Assembly: GCA_022826195.1 (NCBI GenBank)
Contig: JAJDVI010000062.1
Coordinates: 16,752-80,751 of the forward strand
Reading direction: 5' to 3'
Source: Acidobacteriota bacterium
GTDB taxonomy: Bacteria > Acidobacteriota > Vicinamibacteria > Marinacidobacterales > Marinacidobacteraceae
DNA length: 64,000 bases
Shown: one piece after another, positions 50,323 to 63,683 of the stretch
How positions within the stretch are numbered: position 1 is the stretch's first letter
How the letters are laid out: each line of letters starts with the position of its first letter
Position numbers and translations under genes: made by a program
Notes under the pieces: generated by a model
Seen by the model: the letters and a program-made list of their open reading frames with translations, nothing else
The model's database searches: none
What the model was told of the DNA's origin: nothing

Positions 50323-51612
50323 TTGAGCGTCCGCTCGGTCCTCTTCGCGTGCCTTGCAGCCGCTGGCTGCGCGACAACCTCGGGCCCCCGCGCGATCCCG
50401 CCGGATGCGGCGGCAATCCACGCCGCCGAGCGCGCCCGCACCGCGTTCGAAGAGCACCGGCGGCTCGTCCAGGATCCGGACCTCGCCGCCCGGCTCGCCG
50501 AAATCGGGCGCGAGGCCCTCGCCGAGACCCCGCTACTCGCCGGCCGGGAGGGAGCAGCGGCGCCCCTGCGGGAAGGCTGGCGGTTTGCGGTCCTCGACGA
50601 TCCGGAGGCGGCAGCCTTCCTCTTCGCTGACCGGACGGTGCTCGTTTCGCGGGGAGCGCTGGCCGCCCTGCCGGGCGAACCGGCGCTCGCCGCGCTGTTC
50701 CGGTCCGCCGCGAGCACCTTTGCCAGCGGGGCGTTCCGGCCGGTAACCGCGGGAGAGCTGGTCGAGCAACCCCTCTCCCTGGTTCTGGTGGCGGAAGGCG
50801 ATGCCGGCAGTCCCGCGGCAGCCGGGAGCCGCGACCGCTGGGTCGATCTGCTCGATGGCCTGCTCTTCGGGCAGGCGGCCGAGTACGGCGTCGCGGACGG
50901 GCGGGAACTCCTGCTGCCGCGGGCCGATTTCCGGCTTTCGCTGCCGGGCGGAGACGCGTTCGAACCGGCGGAGCGCGGCGTCTTTCGCGCGACCCGGAAC
51001 GGAGAGCCGGTGGGTCTGACCGTGCGGGAACTCCCGGCGGCCGGTTCCGGTCCGGTGGGCGGGAACGGGGTGGCCGCTCACCGGGCCGCACTCGCCGGCC
51101 TGGGGGCGCGCCTCCGGGACGCCGCTGCCCGGGAGGCCGCGGAGGTGACGTTTCTCGAGACGTTCCGGGTCCGCGGCTTCACCGGGGTGCGCGGCCGTCT
51201 GCATCCGGCGCGGAACGGGGGGCCGGCGGGAGCCTCGGGACCGGGCGTCGGCCTCCTGGCGCTCGTCCCGGCGGGGGAGTTCCTGGTCGAAGTGAGTCTC
51301 GAGTGCGGGCGGCGCCGCTTCGACGCCTGCGAGACCTGGTTCCTGGAGATCCTCGGGAGCGCGGACCGGCTGTGGGACACCCCGGTGCCGGGGCCGCTGC
51401 GGATCGCCGCGGTGGCTCCCGGCGCGAGCGGATCGGTCCGGGAGGTGCTCGGCCGCCTGGCTGCCGAGGGCGGAATGGACGCCGGCCTTGCCGCGGTGGA
51501 GGTCCTGAACCGGGGCTGGCTGGAGCAACCGCTCGGCCCGGGAGAGCGCGTCCTGATCCTGGCGCGCGACCGGGAGCGAACCGCCGCTGACGCCGGAGGA
51601 CGGCAGCGGTGA
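50323..51612 (+). CDS. Lipoprotein, degenerate M48-peptidase-like (HExxH absent)
   Basis: Lipobox-like LAAAGCAT; AVLDDPEAAAFLFADRTVLVSRGALAALPGEPALAALFRSAAS parallels M48 core without HExxH; TTG start. Confidence 0.6.
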   Translation: MSVRSVLFACLAAAGCATTSGPRAIPPDAAAIHAAERARTAFEEHRRLVQDPDLAARLAEIGREALAETPLLAGREGAAAPLREGWRFAVLDDPEAAAFLFADRTVLVSRGALAALPGEPALAALFRSAASTFASGAFRPVTAGELVEQPLSLVLVAEGDAGSPAAAGSRDRWVDLLDGLLFGQAAEYGVADGRELLLPRADFRLSLPGGDAFEPAERGVFRATRNGEPVGLTVRELPAAGSGPVGGNGVAAHRAALAGLGARLRDAAAREAAEVTFLETFRVRGFTGVRGRLHPARNGGPAGASGPGVGLLALVPAGEFLVEVSLECGRRRFDACETWFLEILGSADRLWDTPVPGPLRIAAVAPGASGSVREVLGRLAAEGGMDAGLAAVEVLNRGWLEQPLGPGERVLILARDRERTAADAGGRQR

Positions 51613-52739
51613 CCGGCGCGCCGCGGCGGGGGATCCGCCAGCTCTGGCTGCCTTTCCCGATCCGGATCCATTACTCCTGGGTGCTGACCGTCAGCGTCGT
51701 CTCGGCCCTCTTCGCGGTCCTCTATTTCCGGGGCCTCCCGGGAGTCTCGGCGGCCGGCGCCGCCGCGCTGGGAGTGATGACCAGCGTCCTGCTTCTCGCG
51801 TCCGTCCTGATGCACGAGCTGGCGCACGCGGCCGCCGCCGCCCGTTCGGGGCTCAAGGTCTCCGGGATCACGCTCAGGGTGTTCGGGGGGGCCACCGAAC
51901 TGGAGGGACATCCGCGAGGCGCCGCCACCGAGCTGCGGATCGCCCTTGCGGGACCCTTCATGACGCTGGTCCTCTTCGTGCTGTTCCTCACCGCCGGTCA
52001 GTTGTTCACCGCGGCGCCGGAGCCGGTCCTCGCGGTGACGAACAACCTCGCCCTGATCAACGGGCTGCTGCTGGCGTTCAACCTGATTCCGGCCGTGCCG
52101 CTGGACGGGGGCCGGATCCTGCGGGCCGTGCTCTGGGCGGTCTGGGACCGGCCGCTGGCCGCCACCCGGGCCGTTGCCGCGACCGGCGGCGCTTTCGGAC
52201 TCCTGATGGTTGCCTTCGGCATCCTGGCGCTCTTCGGCGGCAGCGGCGCGGCGGCCGGCGCGGTGCGGCTCGTGCTCGGCGCCTGGTTCGTCCTGATCGG
52301 ACTCAATCTGCGGCGGACCGCTCGCGAGGTGACCCGCCAGGTCTGGCTGGCGCAGGCCCTCGAAGGGGTCACCGCGGCCCATTTGCTCGACTACCGGATC
52401 CTCTCGGTTCCGAGGAGCGCTTCCGCGATCGAGTTGCTGGCGCTCGAAACGCCGCATTCGGAGATCCCGGTCCTCGACGAGGCGGATCTCGTGGGCGCGG
52501 TCCGCCTCGAGGACCTGCGCCGGAGACCGTCCGACGAACTGGAGCGGCTCACCGCCGGGGACCTGATGCGGACCGACATCCTGGGCGCCACGCTGGCCCC
52601 CGGGGATTCCGCCATCCGGGCAGTGAACCTCCTGGCCGGGGGCCGGCGGTCGCTCGCCGTTCTCGACGCCGGCCGGTTCGTCGGCGTCGTCACCATGGAG
52701 ACGCTGCGGAGCCGGCTGTCGCTGCGCAGCGACGTCTGA
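51609..52739 (+). CDS. Site-2 protease family (M50) metalloprotease with C-terminal CBS-like region
   Basis: VLMHELAHAAAAARSGLKVSGITLRVFGGATEL; NLIPAVPLDGGRILRA; overlaps upstream gene by 4 nt. Confidence 0.9.
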   Translation: MTGAPRRGIRQLWLPFPIRIHYSWVLTVSVVSALFAVLYFRGLPGVSAAGAAALGVMTSVLLLASVLMHELAHAAAAARSGLKVSGITLRVFGGATELEGHPRGAATELRIALAGPFMTLVLFVLFLTAGQLFTAAPEPVLAVTNNLALINGLLLAFNLIPAVPLDGGRILRAVLWAVWDRPLAATRAVAATGGAFGLLMVAFGILALFGGSGAAAGAVRLVLGAWFVLIGLNLRRTAREVTRQVWLAQALEGVTAAHLLDYRILSVPRSASAIELLALETPHSEIPVLDEADLVGAVRLEDLRRRPSDELERLTAGDLMRTDILGATLAPGDSAIRAVNLLAGGRRSLAVLDAGRFVGVVTMETLRSRLSLRSDV

Positions 52740-52750
52740 GAAAGGAAACG

Positions 52751-53416
52751 ATGACTTCCGAGATCCAGAGGACGCCCCGCAGCCGGGTCCGGCGGCTGCC
52801 GCAACGGGGTTCGTACGACCGGGCGGTGATCGACCAGGTTCTCGACGAGGGGATCGTGGCCCACGTCGGCTTCGTCCACGAGGGTTCCCCGTTCGTGATT
52901 CCGATGGGCTACGCGCGCGACGGGGACCGTCTGCTGCTGCACGGGTCCTCCGCGAGCCGGCTCATGCGTCTCCTGGCCGCGGGAACGGAGGCCGCCGTCA
53001 CCGTGACCCTGCTGGACGCGCTCGTCCTGGCGCGGTCCTACTTCCACCACTCGATGAACTACCGCTCGGTGGTCGTGCTGGGACGCACCACGGCGGTGTC
53101 GGAGGAGAACGAGAAACGGCGCGCGCTCGACGTGCTGCTGAGCCGCCTGGTGCCGGGACGCCACGGGGATGCCCGCCCCACGAACGATCTCGAACTCAAG
53201 GCGACCCTCGTGGCGTCGATTCCCATCCAGGAGGCCACCGCCAAGCTGCGGACCGGGCCTCCCGCCGATGACGACGAGGATCTCGCGCTCCCCTACTGGG
53301 CCGGCCTGGTCCCGGTGAACACGACGTTCGGGCCGCCGGCGCCGGCGCCGGACCTCCGGGACGGCATCGAGCCGCCCGCCTACGCCAGGAACTATGGGAG
53401 GGCGGGGGGCGGGTAG
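52751..53416 (+). CDS. Pyridoxamine 5'-phosphate oxidase-related FMN-binding protein
   Basis: RGSYDRAVIDQVLDEGIVAHVGFVHEGSPFVIPMGYARDGDRLLLHGSSASRLMRLL. Confidence 0.87.
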   Translation: MTSEIQRTPRSRVRRLPQRGSYDRAVIDQVLDEGIVAHVGFVHEGSPFVIPMGYARDGDRLLLHGSSASRLMRLLAAGTEAAVTVTLLDALVLARSYFHHSMNYRSVVVLGRTTAVSEENEKRRALDVLLSRLVPGRHGDARPTNDLELKATLVASIPIQEATAKLRTGPPADDDEDLALPYWAGLVPVNTTFGPPAPAPDLRDGIEPPAYARNYGRAGGG

Positions 53417-53429
53417 ACTCCCGGCCTCC

Positions 53430-54716
53430 ATGATCCGGCGTCCGGTTACCGATTCGTTCCGTCTCGGGCTGGCATTCCTGGCCGCCGCGTTCGGGGCCGC
53501 CGTCTCCGCGGTGCTGCTGCTCCGCCATCACGGGCTTGACGCCGGCGCACTGGCGGCGGCGGCCTGCGATCCGGCGAACTCCGGCTGCGAGGAGGTGGCG
53601 GCAAGCGCCTGGTCCACGGTGGCCGGGGTTCCCCTGGCCGCGATCGGACTCGCGTTCTTCGTGTCGCTCGGGTTCCTGCTGGCACTGGCCCTGCTCGGCG
53701 GAGCGCCGCTGTCGAGCCGGCCGGGCCGGCTGGCGTTCGGTCTCGTCTCCCTCGCGCTCGTGGTGGATCTGTTCCTGCTGGGCGTGCAGGCGTTCGCCAT
53801 CGGGAGCTTCTGTTCCCTCTGCATCTGGACTTACGGCGCGAACGGCGCGGCACTGGTGTTCCTGTTGCCGGCGCGAAAGGTGGTATCCATGAGGCACGGT
53901 CCTGACTTTGCGGTTGAACGGCTCGCCGTGCGGGCGTTCTGGCTCGCCGCCTCCCTGGTGGCGGCGGCGGTGCTGGTGATCAACAGCGGCCTCGGCGACC
54001 GTGCCGAGGACTCGGTGGACCTGTCGATCCTCGGCGTCCGTTCCGCGGCGCCGGACGATCTGCCCGCCGAGTTGCCGCTCCGGGGCGCCGGGCTGATGCC
54101 GCAGTGGCGGAATCCGACGTTCCGGCAACAGCGCTTGCAGGAGGTGTCGCTCGAGGGGGCGCCGGTGAAGGGTGACACCGAGGCGCCGGTGAAGATCGTG
54201 ACCTTCTCGGACTTTCTCTGCCCGTCCTGCCGGCGTTTCGCGCTCGCCTTCGACCAGTACGTGGAAGGCCCGACCGGCCCTCACGTGGCGCTCCACTACC
54301 GGAACTATCCGCTCGACTCGACCTGCGCCTCCCATCTGCCCCGGGTGATGCATCCGGGGGCCTGCGAGGTGGCCCGCGGCGGTGTTTGCGCGAATCTCCT
54401 GGGCGGCTTCTGGGAGTACCACGACGCCATCTACATCGCGCCCCCGAACGCGCCTGACGTCGACGACGTGGTCCGCATCGCGGTGGACGCCGGGCTGGAC
54501 GAGGCGGCCTTCCGGGCCTGCCTGGCGGAGCCCCGCGCCGAAGCGGCGCTGCAGTCGGACATCGAGGAGGCCGTGAGGCTCGGCGTCACCGGCACCCCCA
54601 CGATCTTCATCAACGGGCGCCGGGTGCCGACGCTCGACGAATTCGCCGACGCCGTCCTCTGGGAACTCGAGAAGGCCGGAATCAGCGTCTCGGGCCCCGA
54701 TTCCGATCGCGAATAA
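53430..54716 (+). CDS. Vitamin K epoxide reductase-DsbA-like fusion
   Basis: VKOR-like CDPANSGCEEVAASAWSTVAGVPLAAIGLAFF…GSFCSLCIWTYGAN; DsbA-like FSDFLCPSCRRFA…GVTGTPTIFINGRRV. Confidence 0.88.
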   Translation: MIRRPVTDSFRLGLAFLAAAFGAAVSAVLLLRHHGLDAGALAAAACDPANSGCEEVAASAWSTVAGVPLAAIGLAFFVSLGFLLALALLGGAPLSSRPGRLAFGLVSLALVVDLFLLGVQAFAIGSFCSLCIWTYGANGAALVFLLPARKVVSMRHGPDFAVERLAVRAFWLAASLVAAAVLVINSGLGDRAEDSVDLSILGVRSAAPDDLPAELPLRGAGLMPQWRNPTFRQQRLQEVSLEGAPVKGDTEAPVKIVTFSDFLCPSCRRFALAFDQYVEGPTGPHVALHYRNYPLDSTCASHLPRVMHPGACEVARGGVCANLLGGFWEYHDAIYIAPPNAPDVDDVVRIAVDAGLDEAAFRACLAEPRAEAALQSDIEEAVRLGVTGTPTIFINGRRVPTLDEFADAVLWELEKAGISVSGPDSDRE

Positions 54717-54729
54717 CGCGGAGGGAACC

Positions 54730-55134
54730 ATGCACGTACCGGATCTCAACTACCTGGCAATCCTCGTCGCCGCCATCGTCCCCCTGTTCGTGGGCGCCCT
54801 CTGGTACGGGCCGCTCTTCGGGAAGCGCTGGCTCGGGCTCATGGAGACCACCGAGGAGGAGATCGCCAAGGGCTTCAATCCCCTGAAGACCTACGGGGGC
54901 TCCTTCCTGCTCGCCATCGCCTCGGCCTTCGGACTCGCGGTGCTGCTCGACGGGTTCAGCGGTCCGCTCCACGGCCTCCATGCCGCGCTGGTGGCGACCA
55001 TCGCCTTCGTGATCCCGGTGACGCACCAGTCGGTGGCGTTCGAGAAGCGGAAGTCCGGGCTCGCGGTGATGAACGTCGCCTACAACTTCACGGCGCTGCT
55101 CGGTCAGGCGATCCTGCTGTCGCTCTGGAAGTAG
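54730..55134 (+). CDS. DUF1761 family membrane protein
   Basis: AAIVPLFVGALWYGPLFGKRWLGLM…MNVAYNFTALLGQAILLSLWK. Confidence 0.8.
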   Translation: MHVPDLNYLAILVAAIVPLFVGALWYGPLFGKRWLGLMETTEEEIAKGFNPLKTYGGSFLLAIASAFGLAVLLDGFSGPLHGLHAALVATIAFVIPVTHQSVAFEKRKSGLAVMNVAYNFTALLGQAILLSLWK

Positions 55135-55180
55135 GAGGGAAGCGCTCTCCCGCCGTCGTGCGGCGGGGTAGACTCGCGTC

Positions 55181-55378
55181 ATGGCGATCATGCTGTCGGG
55201 GGTCTACGACGCACTGCTCGAGGCTGGTGCGAGTGAGACCAAGGCGCGCGCTGCCGCCGAGCAGGTTGCGAGCCACAACAGCCGCCTGCTCCGGCTCGAA
55301 GTCATGAGCGCGCTGACGCTGACCCTGGTGGTGGCCATCTTCGTGATGGTCATCAATCTCTCGGTCAGCCCGAACTGA
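55181..55378 (+). CDS. Small coiled-coil/TM protein (DUF1640-like)
   Basis: YDALLEAGASETKARAAAEQV… then one TM segment. Confidence 0.6.
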   Translation: MAIMLSGVYDALLEAGASETKARAAAEQVASHNSRLLRLEVMSALTLTLVVAIFVMVINLSVSPN

Positions 55379-55383
55379 GCCCG

Positions 55384-55403
55384 GCCCGTCACGGCTGACG
55401 GGC
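55384..55403. terminator. Candidate hairpin between convergent genes
   Basis: GCCCGTCA-CGGC-TGACGGGC, 8-bp perfect stem. Confidence 0.4.
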
Positions 55404-55447
55404 TTGGCACCGGGCGGGTCGGGCCGAGGGGCGGTATCTCCGATCAC

Positions 55448-57715
55448 CTACCGTCCGCCGGCGCCGCCGTCCCGGAGCGAGATCCGCTCCACGCCGCTGA
55501 CGAAGAGCACCTCGTTCGTGGACCGGTAGCGGGTCAGCGCGGTTTCCGCGTCCGCCCCCCGGAGCGTCGTGGCGGGGACTCCGGCGATCACCAGGTCGGC
55601 GCGCGGCGACCTCCGCGCGACCTCGTTCTCGAGCTCCTCGTCGCTCTGGTACCCGATCGTCATCCGGTTCTGCTCGGAGATGGGCAACCGCTCCTGCGAC
55701 AGCAGTCCGGAGAGGTCGTGGTTCCGATGCTCGCTGGAACCGAGATCACAGCACTCGAAGAGCCGGATCTCGGCGCGTTTCCATTCCGGGTGTCCCACGA
55801 TGATGTAGGCGAGCAGCAGCATCAGCGGCGCGTTGTCGAAGTTGTCCTCGGTCAGCCAGAGGTGGATGGAGGAGCGGTAGCCGCAGCGGTGGCTGGTGGA
55901 CCGCAGGATGAGGGCGTTGAAGCCGGTGTCCACCGCGACCCGGGCGCCCTCGACGGCCTCCGCGATCTCCTCGCGCCGCAGTTTGTCGAACTCGAGCAGC
56001 AGGCAGTTGTTCGGCAGTCCCGAGATCCCGGGCATCTGGAGCGATTGCGTGAGCGCCAGCGGGAACGAGGGGCTGACGAGGGAGTCCACGTAGACCCCGG
56101 CGCCGCTCGCCTCCGTCTGCCCGATCAGGGTACGCACCTCCGTGCGGGCCTGGCGCGCGGTGGTCCGGGAATACTCGCCTTCGACGTACTGGATGAAATG
56201 GCCGAAACCGTGCCGGTGGCTGATCCAGCGCAGGAGGTCGAAGTGTCCGAGCCGCTCCCCGTGCCGGGTGATGGCGACCACGGACGGCCGCCAGCCGCCG
56301 GCGGAACGCTCCACGAGGTTCTGCTGGAGCGTGATCCGCAGCCGCCGGGTGAGCTGGAAGATGGTGCCCTGGAAGATGGCCGCGAAGTCCCGCTCGCCCC
56401 GCCGCGAGCGGCTCAGGCCGACGTACATGACCCACATCAGCGAGAACGCCACGAGCGCGTAGAAGGCGTTCATCCGCACCATCAGGATTCCGCACATGAG
56501 GGCGCCGACGAGGGACAGGTACCAGCGGGTGTGGAAGGTGGGCCGATAGGACGGATTGCCCGCGAAGTACTCCAGGAACGACACGGTGCAGAGCGCGCCG
56601 TAGGTCACCAGGAAGAACATCGTCAGGATCTGGGCGATGAAGTCCACGTCGCCGACAACCACGAAGCAGATCGCGATGGCCCCGGACAGGGCGATGGCCC
56701 AGCGTGGTTCTCCGGCGCCGCCGAATCCCCTGGCGAGCAACCGGTTCAGTGCGGGGAAGGGGAGCACCCGGTCCTGGCCAAGCGCCTGGAGGGTTCGGGG
56801 CGCGACCAGAATCGATCCGAGCGCCGAGGACAGGGTGGCCGCGGCGAGCCCGATATAGACCGCGGGCCCCCAGACGGCGACCCGCGCCATGACGAACTGG
56901 TCGGCGTGGAGTTCCTCCGGGTTCACGCTCACCGCCAGCTTGATGGCGACCACCACGTAGATCGCCATCCCCACGAGGGTCGCGGCGATGGTCCCGAGGG
57001 GAATGCTCCGGTGCGGGTTCTTCAGGTCGCCCGACAACCCGAGGCCGGCGATCATTCCGGTGAAGGCGGGGAAGATGATGGCGAAGACCACCGCGAAGCT
57101 GTGCGGATTGGAGTTCCTCGCGGTCAGGCTGAACGTCTCGGGACGGATCGCTTCCGGCGCCGAACCCAGCAGGAAGGCGGCGATGGAGCCGGCGAGGACC
57201 ACGCACACCACCCACAGCACGCGGACGCCCAGCTCGGCGCCCTTCAGGAACACCACCGCCAGCAGCACCGCGGCGGCCGGGACGCTGACGAACCGCGGGT
57301 CCACCGCGAAACCCCAGGCGCTTTCGATCCAGGCGTAGGCGGGCCGGAACGCCTCGGCGAGGGCGACCAGGTAGAAGGCCACCGAGATGGCCTGGGACAG
57401 GTAGAGGGCGATCCCGATCACGCCCCCGATCCGGGTGCCGAAGGAGCGGCTGATGATGTAGTAGGCGCCCCCGCCGGCGACCCGCCGGTTCGTCGCGATC
57501 TCCGACACCGCGAGGACGGTCGGGATCGTGACCAGGTGGGCGATCGCGATGATCAGCAGGGTGCCGAGCAGCCCCACGTCCGAGACGGCGTAGCCGAAAC
57601 GGAGGAAGAGGATCGCCCCGAGGATCGTGCTGATCGAGGCCAGGAAGACGGGAGCGGTGCCGAAACCGTGCCCCGCCGGGACCGGGCCCGGGCGCGGGTC
57701 TGGACCGTCGGTCAT
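55448..57715 (-). CDS. SLC12-like (cation-chloride cotransporter/APC) permease
   Basis: GTAPVFLASISTILGAILFLRFGYAVSDVGLLGTLLIIAIAHLVTIPTVLAVSEIATNRRVAGGGAYYIISRSFG; long soluble C-terminal domain. Confidence 0.85.
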   Translation of the reverse strand: MTDGPDPRPGPVPAGHGFGTAPVFLASISTILGAILFLRFGYAVSDVGLLGTLLIIAIAHLVTIPTVLAVSEIATNRRVAGGGAYYIISRSFGTRIGGVIGIALYLSQAISVAFYLVALAEAFRPAYAWIESAWGFAVDPRFVSVPAAAVLLAVVFLKGAELGVRVLWVVCVVLAGSIAAFLLGSAPEAIRPETFSLTARNSNPHSFAVVFAIIFPAFTGMIAGLGLSGDLKNPHRSIPLGTIAATLVGMAIYVVVAIKLAVSVNPEELHADQFVMARVAVWGPAVYIGLAAATLSSALGSILVAPRTLQALGQDRVLPFPALNRLLARGFGGAGEPRWAIALSGAIAICFVVVGDVDFIAQILTMFFLVTYGALCTVSFLEYFAGNPSYRPTFHTRWYLSLVGALMCGILMVRMNAFYALVAFSLMWVMYVGLSRSRRGERDFAAIFQGTIFQLTRRLRITLQQNLVERSAGGWRPSVVAITRHGERLGHFDLLRWISHRHGFGHFIQYVEGEYSRTTARQARTEVRTLIGQTEASGAGVYVDSLVSPSFPLALTQSLQMPGISGLPNNCLLLEFDKLRREEIAEAVEGARVAVDTGFNALILRSTSHRCGYRSSIHLWLTEDNFDNAPLMLLLAYIIVGHPEWKRAEIRLFECCDLGSSEHRNHDLSGLLSQERLPISEQNRMTIGYQSDEELENEVARRSPRADLVIAGVPATTLRGADAETALTRYRSTNEVLFVSGVERISLRDGGAGGR

Positions 57716-57815
57716 CGGATGCAGCGCAACCCTCGCTTACGTCACCCGGCGGCGCCCGGTTCTCCGGGCGCCGCCACGACCCCGCTCGGCGTCGGGCGCG
57801 GCGAGGTGCCCCGAC

Positions 57816-59201
57816 TCAGCCCGATCCGCCGCCTTTCTCGGATGCGTAGTACTCATTGGTCTTCTTGGCGACCACCCCGCCCAGGAACAGCAGTCCGATC
57901 AGGTTCGGGAAGGCCATGAACCCGTTGAGCAGGGTGCCGATGTTCCAGACGGTCTCGACGGTCACCAGCCCGCCGATCAGGAGCAGGGCCACGTAGATGA
58001 TCCGGTAGGGGAAGATGCCCTTCCGCCCGAACATGTACTCCCAGCAGGTCTCGCCGTAGTAGTACCAGCCGATGATCGTCGAGAAGCCGAACAGGAACGA
58101 GGAAATGGCGATCACCAGCGGGGCGATTCCGATCGAGGTGGAGAACGCCGCCGCGGTGAGGTCGCCGCTCGCCGCCTGATACTCCGCCGCCTGCCACATT
58201 CCCGAAGAAAGGACGGCGAACGCCGTCATGCTGCAGACCACGATGGTGTCGATGAACACCTCGAAGACACCCACCAGCCCCTGATCGGTCGGGTGCTTCA
58301 CCTGCGCGATCCCGTGGGCGATCGGCGCGCTCCCCAGGCCGGCCTCGTTGGACAGCACCCCGCGGCTGATCCCCGCCGCGATCGCCTGGCGCACCGTGAC
58401 CCCGAGGAATCCGCCGGCGGCCGCGTGCGGCTGGAACGCGTACTCGAAGATGGTCGCGAACACTCCCGGCAGGGCGCTGATGTTCATGATCAGGTAGGTG
58501 AGGGCCATCCCCAGGTAGAGGACCAGCATCGTGGGAACGAGTTTCTCGGCGACCGAGGCGATCCGGTGGATGCCGCCCAGCAGCACCGCGCCCACCGCGA
58601 CCGTGATCAGCAGCCCCGGAACCCACGGAGAGACCTCCAGCCCGAAGCCGGCGGCGGCTTCGACGAAGGTCCGGACGATGGTGTTCGACTGGGCCATGTT
58701 GCCCGTGCCGAGGAGCGCGGTGGCGGCTCCGAACACGCAGAACATCATCGCGAGCGCCTTCGCGATCCCGGGCGACTTGACGCCCGCCATGATGTAGTAC
58801 ATCGGGCCGCTGGCGAACGCGCCCGACTCCTTCTTGACCCGGTAGGTGACGCCGAGCACCGCCTCCGCGTACTTGGTGGCCATCCCGAAGACGGCGGTGA
58901 CCCACATCCAGAAGATGGCGCCCGGTCCTCCGACGAGGATCGCGGTCGCGACCCCGCCGATGTTTCCGTTCCCCACGGTGGAGGCGAGCGCGGTCGACAG
59001 CGCCTGGAAGGGGGTGATCTCTCCCTCGCCTTCCTGGTGGTGGGACATGCCGCGTACCACCCGCCGGACCCCACCGGCGAAACCGCGGATCTGGACGAAA
59101 CCGGTGCGGATCGTCAGGTAGAGCCCGCAGGCCACCAGGAGAAGGGGCAGGGCGTACCACTGGTAGATGGCGTTCGACGCCGAGGCAATGAACTCGCTCA
59201 T
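57816..59201 (-). CDS. Sodium:alanine symporter (AGCS) family
   Basis: FQALSTALASTVGNGNIGGVATAILVGGPGAIFWMWVTAVFGMATKYAEAVLGVTYR. Confidence 0.94.
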   Translation of the reverse strand: MSEFIASASNAIYQWYALPLLLVACGLYLTIRTGFVQIRGFAGGVRRVVRGMSHHQEGEGEITPFQALSTALASTVGNGNIGGVATAILVGGPGAIFWMWVTAVFGMATKYAEAVLGVTYRVKKESGAFASGPMYYIMAGVKSPGIAKALAMMFCVFGAATALLGTGNMAQSNTIVRTFVEAAAGFGLEVSPWVPGLLITVAVGAVLLGGIHRIASVAEKLVPTMLVLYLGMALTYLIMNISALPGVFATIFEYAFQPHAAAGGFLGVTVRQAIAAGISRGVLSNEAGLGSAPIAHGIAQVKHPTDQGLVGVFEVFIDTIVVCSMTAFAVLSSGMWQAAEYQAASGDLTAAAFSTSIGIAPLVIAISSFLFGFSTIIGWYYYGETCWEYMFGRKGIFPYRIIYVALLLIGGLVTVETVWNIGTLLNGFMAFPNLIGLLFLGGVVAKKTNEYYASEKGGGSG

Positions 59202-59228
59202 GGTGTTTCCTTCAGGAAGAGGGAGCGG

Positions 59229-60581
<1,353 letters not shown>

Positions 60582-60604
60582 GTTGCATTCCTTTCCTGCT
60601 CAGG

Positions 60605-61441
60605 TCAGTTGCTCAGCGGTGCGATCTCGCCGCTCCCGGACACCCGAAAGACGGTCCGCGCGTGGGCGTCGGCGACCAGGAGGTCGCCGTCGGCGGTGAC
60701 CGCCAGGCCCTGGGGACTGACCAGCGGCTCGCCGCGGGCGTGCACCGAGACCCGGCCCTCCGGGCTGATTCTCCAGATGCAGCGGGCGTAGCCGTCGGTC
60801 ACGAAGAATCCCCCGTCGGGGGCCCGCACGAAGTCGTGGGGGAACTCGAACGGCGGCGACTGGACGAGCGGCTCTCCGTCGCCGCCCTCCAGGCGCAGGA
60901 CGTTGCGGTCCGTGAGCACGTGGAGGGAGCCGTCGCTCCCCGCCAGGATGGCCCGCGGGGCGCGGATCGTGGCGACATCCTCGATGGAGTCCGGCCCCAC
61001 CCGGCGAAGCCGCTGCGTCACCCGGTCCACTGCCAGGATGTCACCGGAGGCGTCGACGGCGATCCCCCAGGGGGTCACGAACCCGGCGTCGTCGGGAATG
61101 GCCTCGATCTCCCCGGTGGACGAGATCCGGTAGAGCGCCATCGTCGCGGGGTCGCTGGCCAGGACGCTTCCGTCCCCGGTGGGAACGATGTGCCGGATTC
61201 CGAAGAGGGGCGTCCTCGGGAGCCCCTCGCCCCGCGCCACCACCTCGAACCCGTTTCCGCTCCAGCGGAGCAGCGCCGCCGCCTCGATGTCGGCGACGTA
61301 GATCTGCCCGCCGGGTCCGACCGCGACATCCACGGGGTAGCGGAGGTCTTCGGCGGGGGCGGCGGTCCCGAGAAAGAGGCCGAACGCCAGCGGGGCTGCG
61401 AGATTCCGGGCCCTGATCCAGACACCTGGAGGGAGTTGCAA
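60605..61441 (-). CDS. NHL/SMP-30-like beta-propeller secreted protein
   Basis: Repeated [17 protein letters not shown] / [23 protein letters not shown] / [23 protein letters not shown]. Confidence 0.8.
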   Translation of the reverse strand: MQLPPGVWIRARNLAAPLAFGLFLGTAAPAEDLRYPVDVAVGPGGQIYVADIEAAALLRWSGNGFEVVARGEGLPRTPLFGIRHIVPTGDGSVLASDPATMALYRISSTGEIEAIPDDAGFVTPWGIAVDASGDILAVDRVTQRLRRVGPDSIEDVATIRAPRAILAGSDGSLHVLTDRNVLRLEGGDGEPLVQSPPFEFPHDFVRAPDGGFFVTDGYARCIWRISPEGRVSVHARGEPLVSPQGLAVTADGDLLVADAHARTVFRVSGSGEIAPLSN

Positions 61442-61629
61442 GAGAAGATTCTGGCCGCGCGCCGGGGCGCGAGTGTAGCAGTCAAGAGACCCCGCGCTCT
61501 GGTAAATTCCGCCATTCGGCGCTGCGGCGAGCCGGTCCGCGTCCCGGCGTCGGCGTGAGGTTGCACCGGGCGGGCCGGACGGCGTCCCGGAGCGGCCACG
61601 ATCCAGCTTTCACCCCTTGGAGGCCCCCT

Positions 61630-63669
<2,040 letters not shown>

Positions 63670-63683
63670 TCCCCCCGCCGGCC

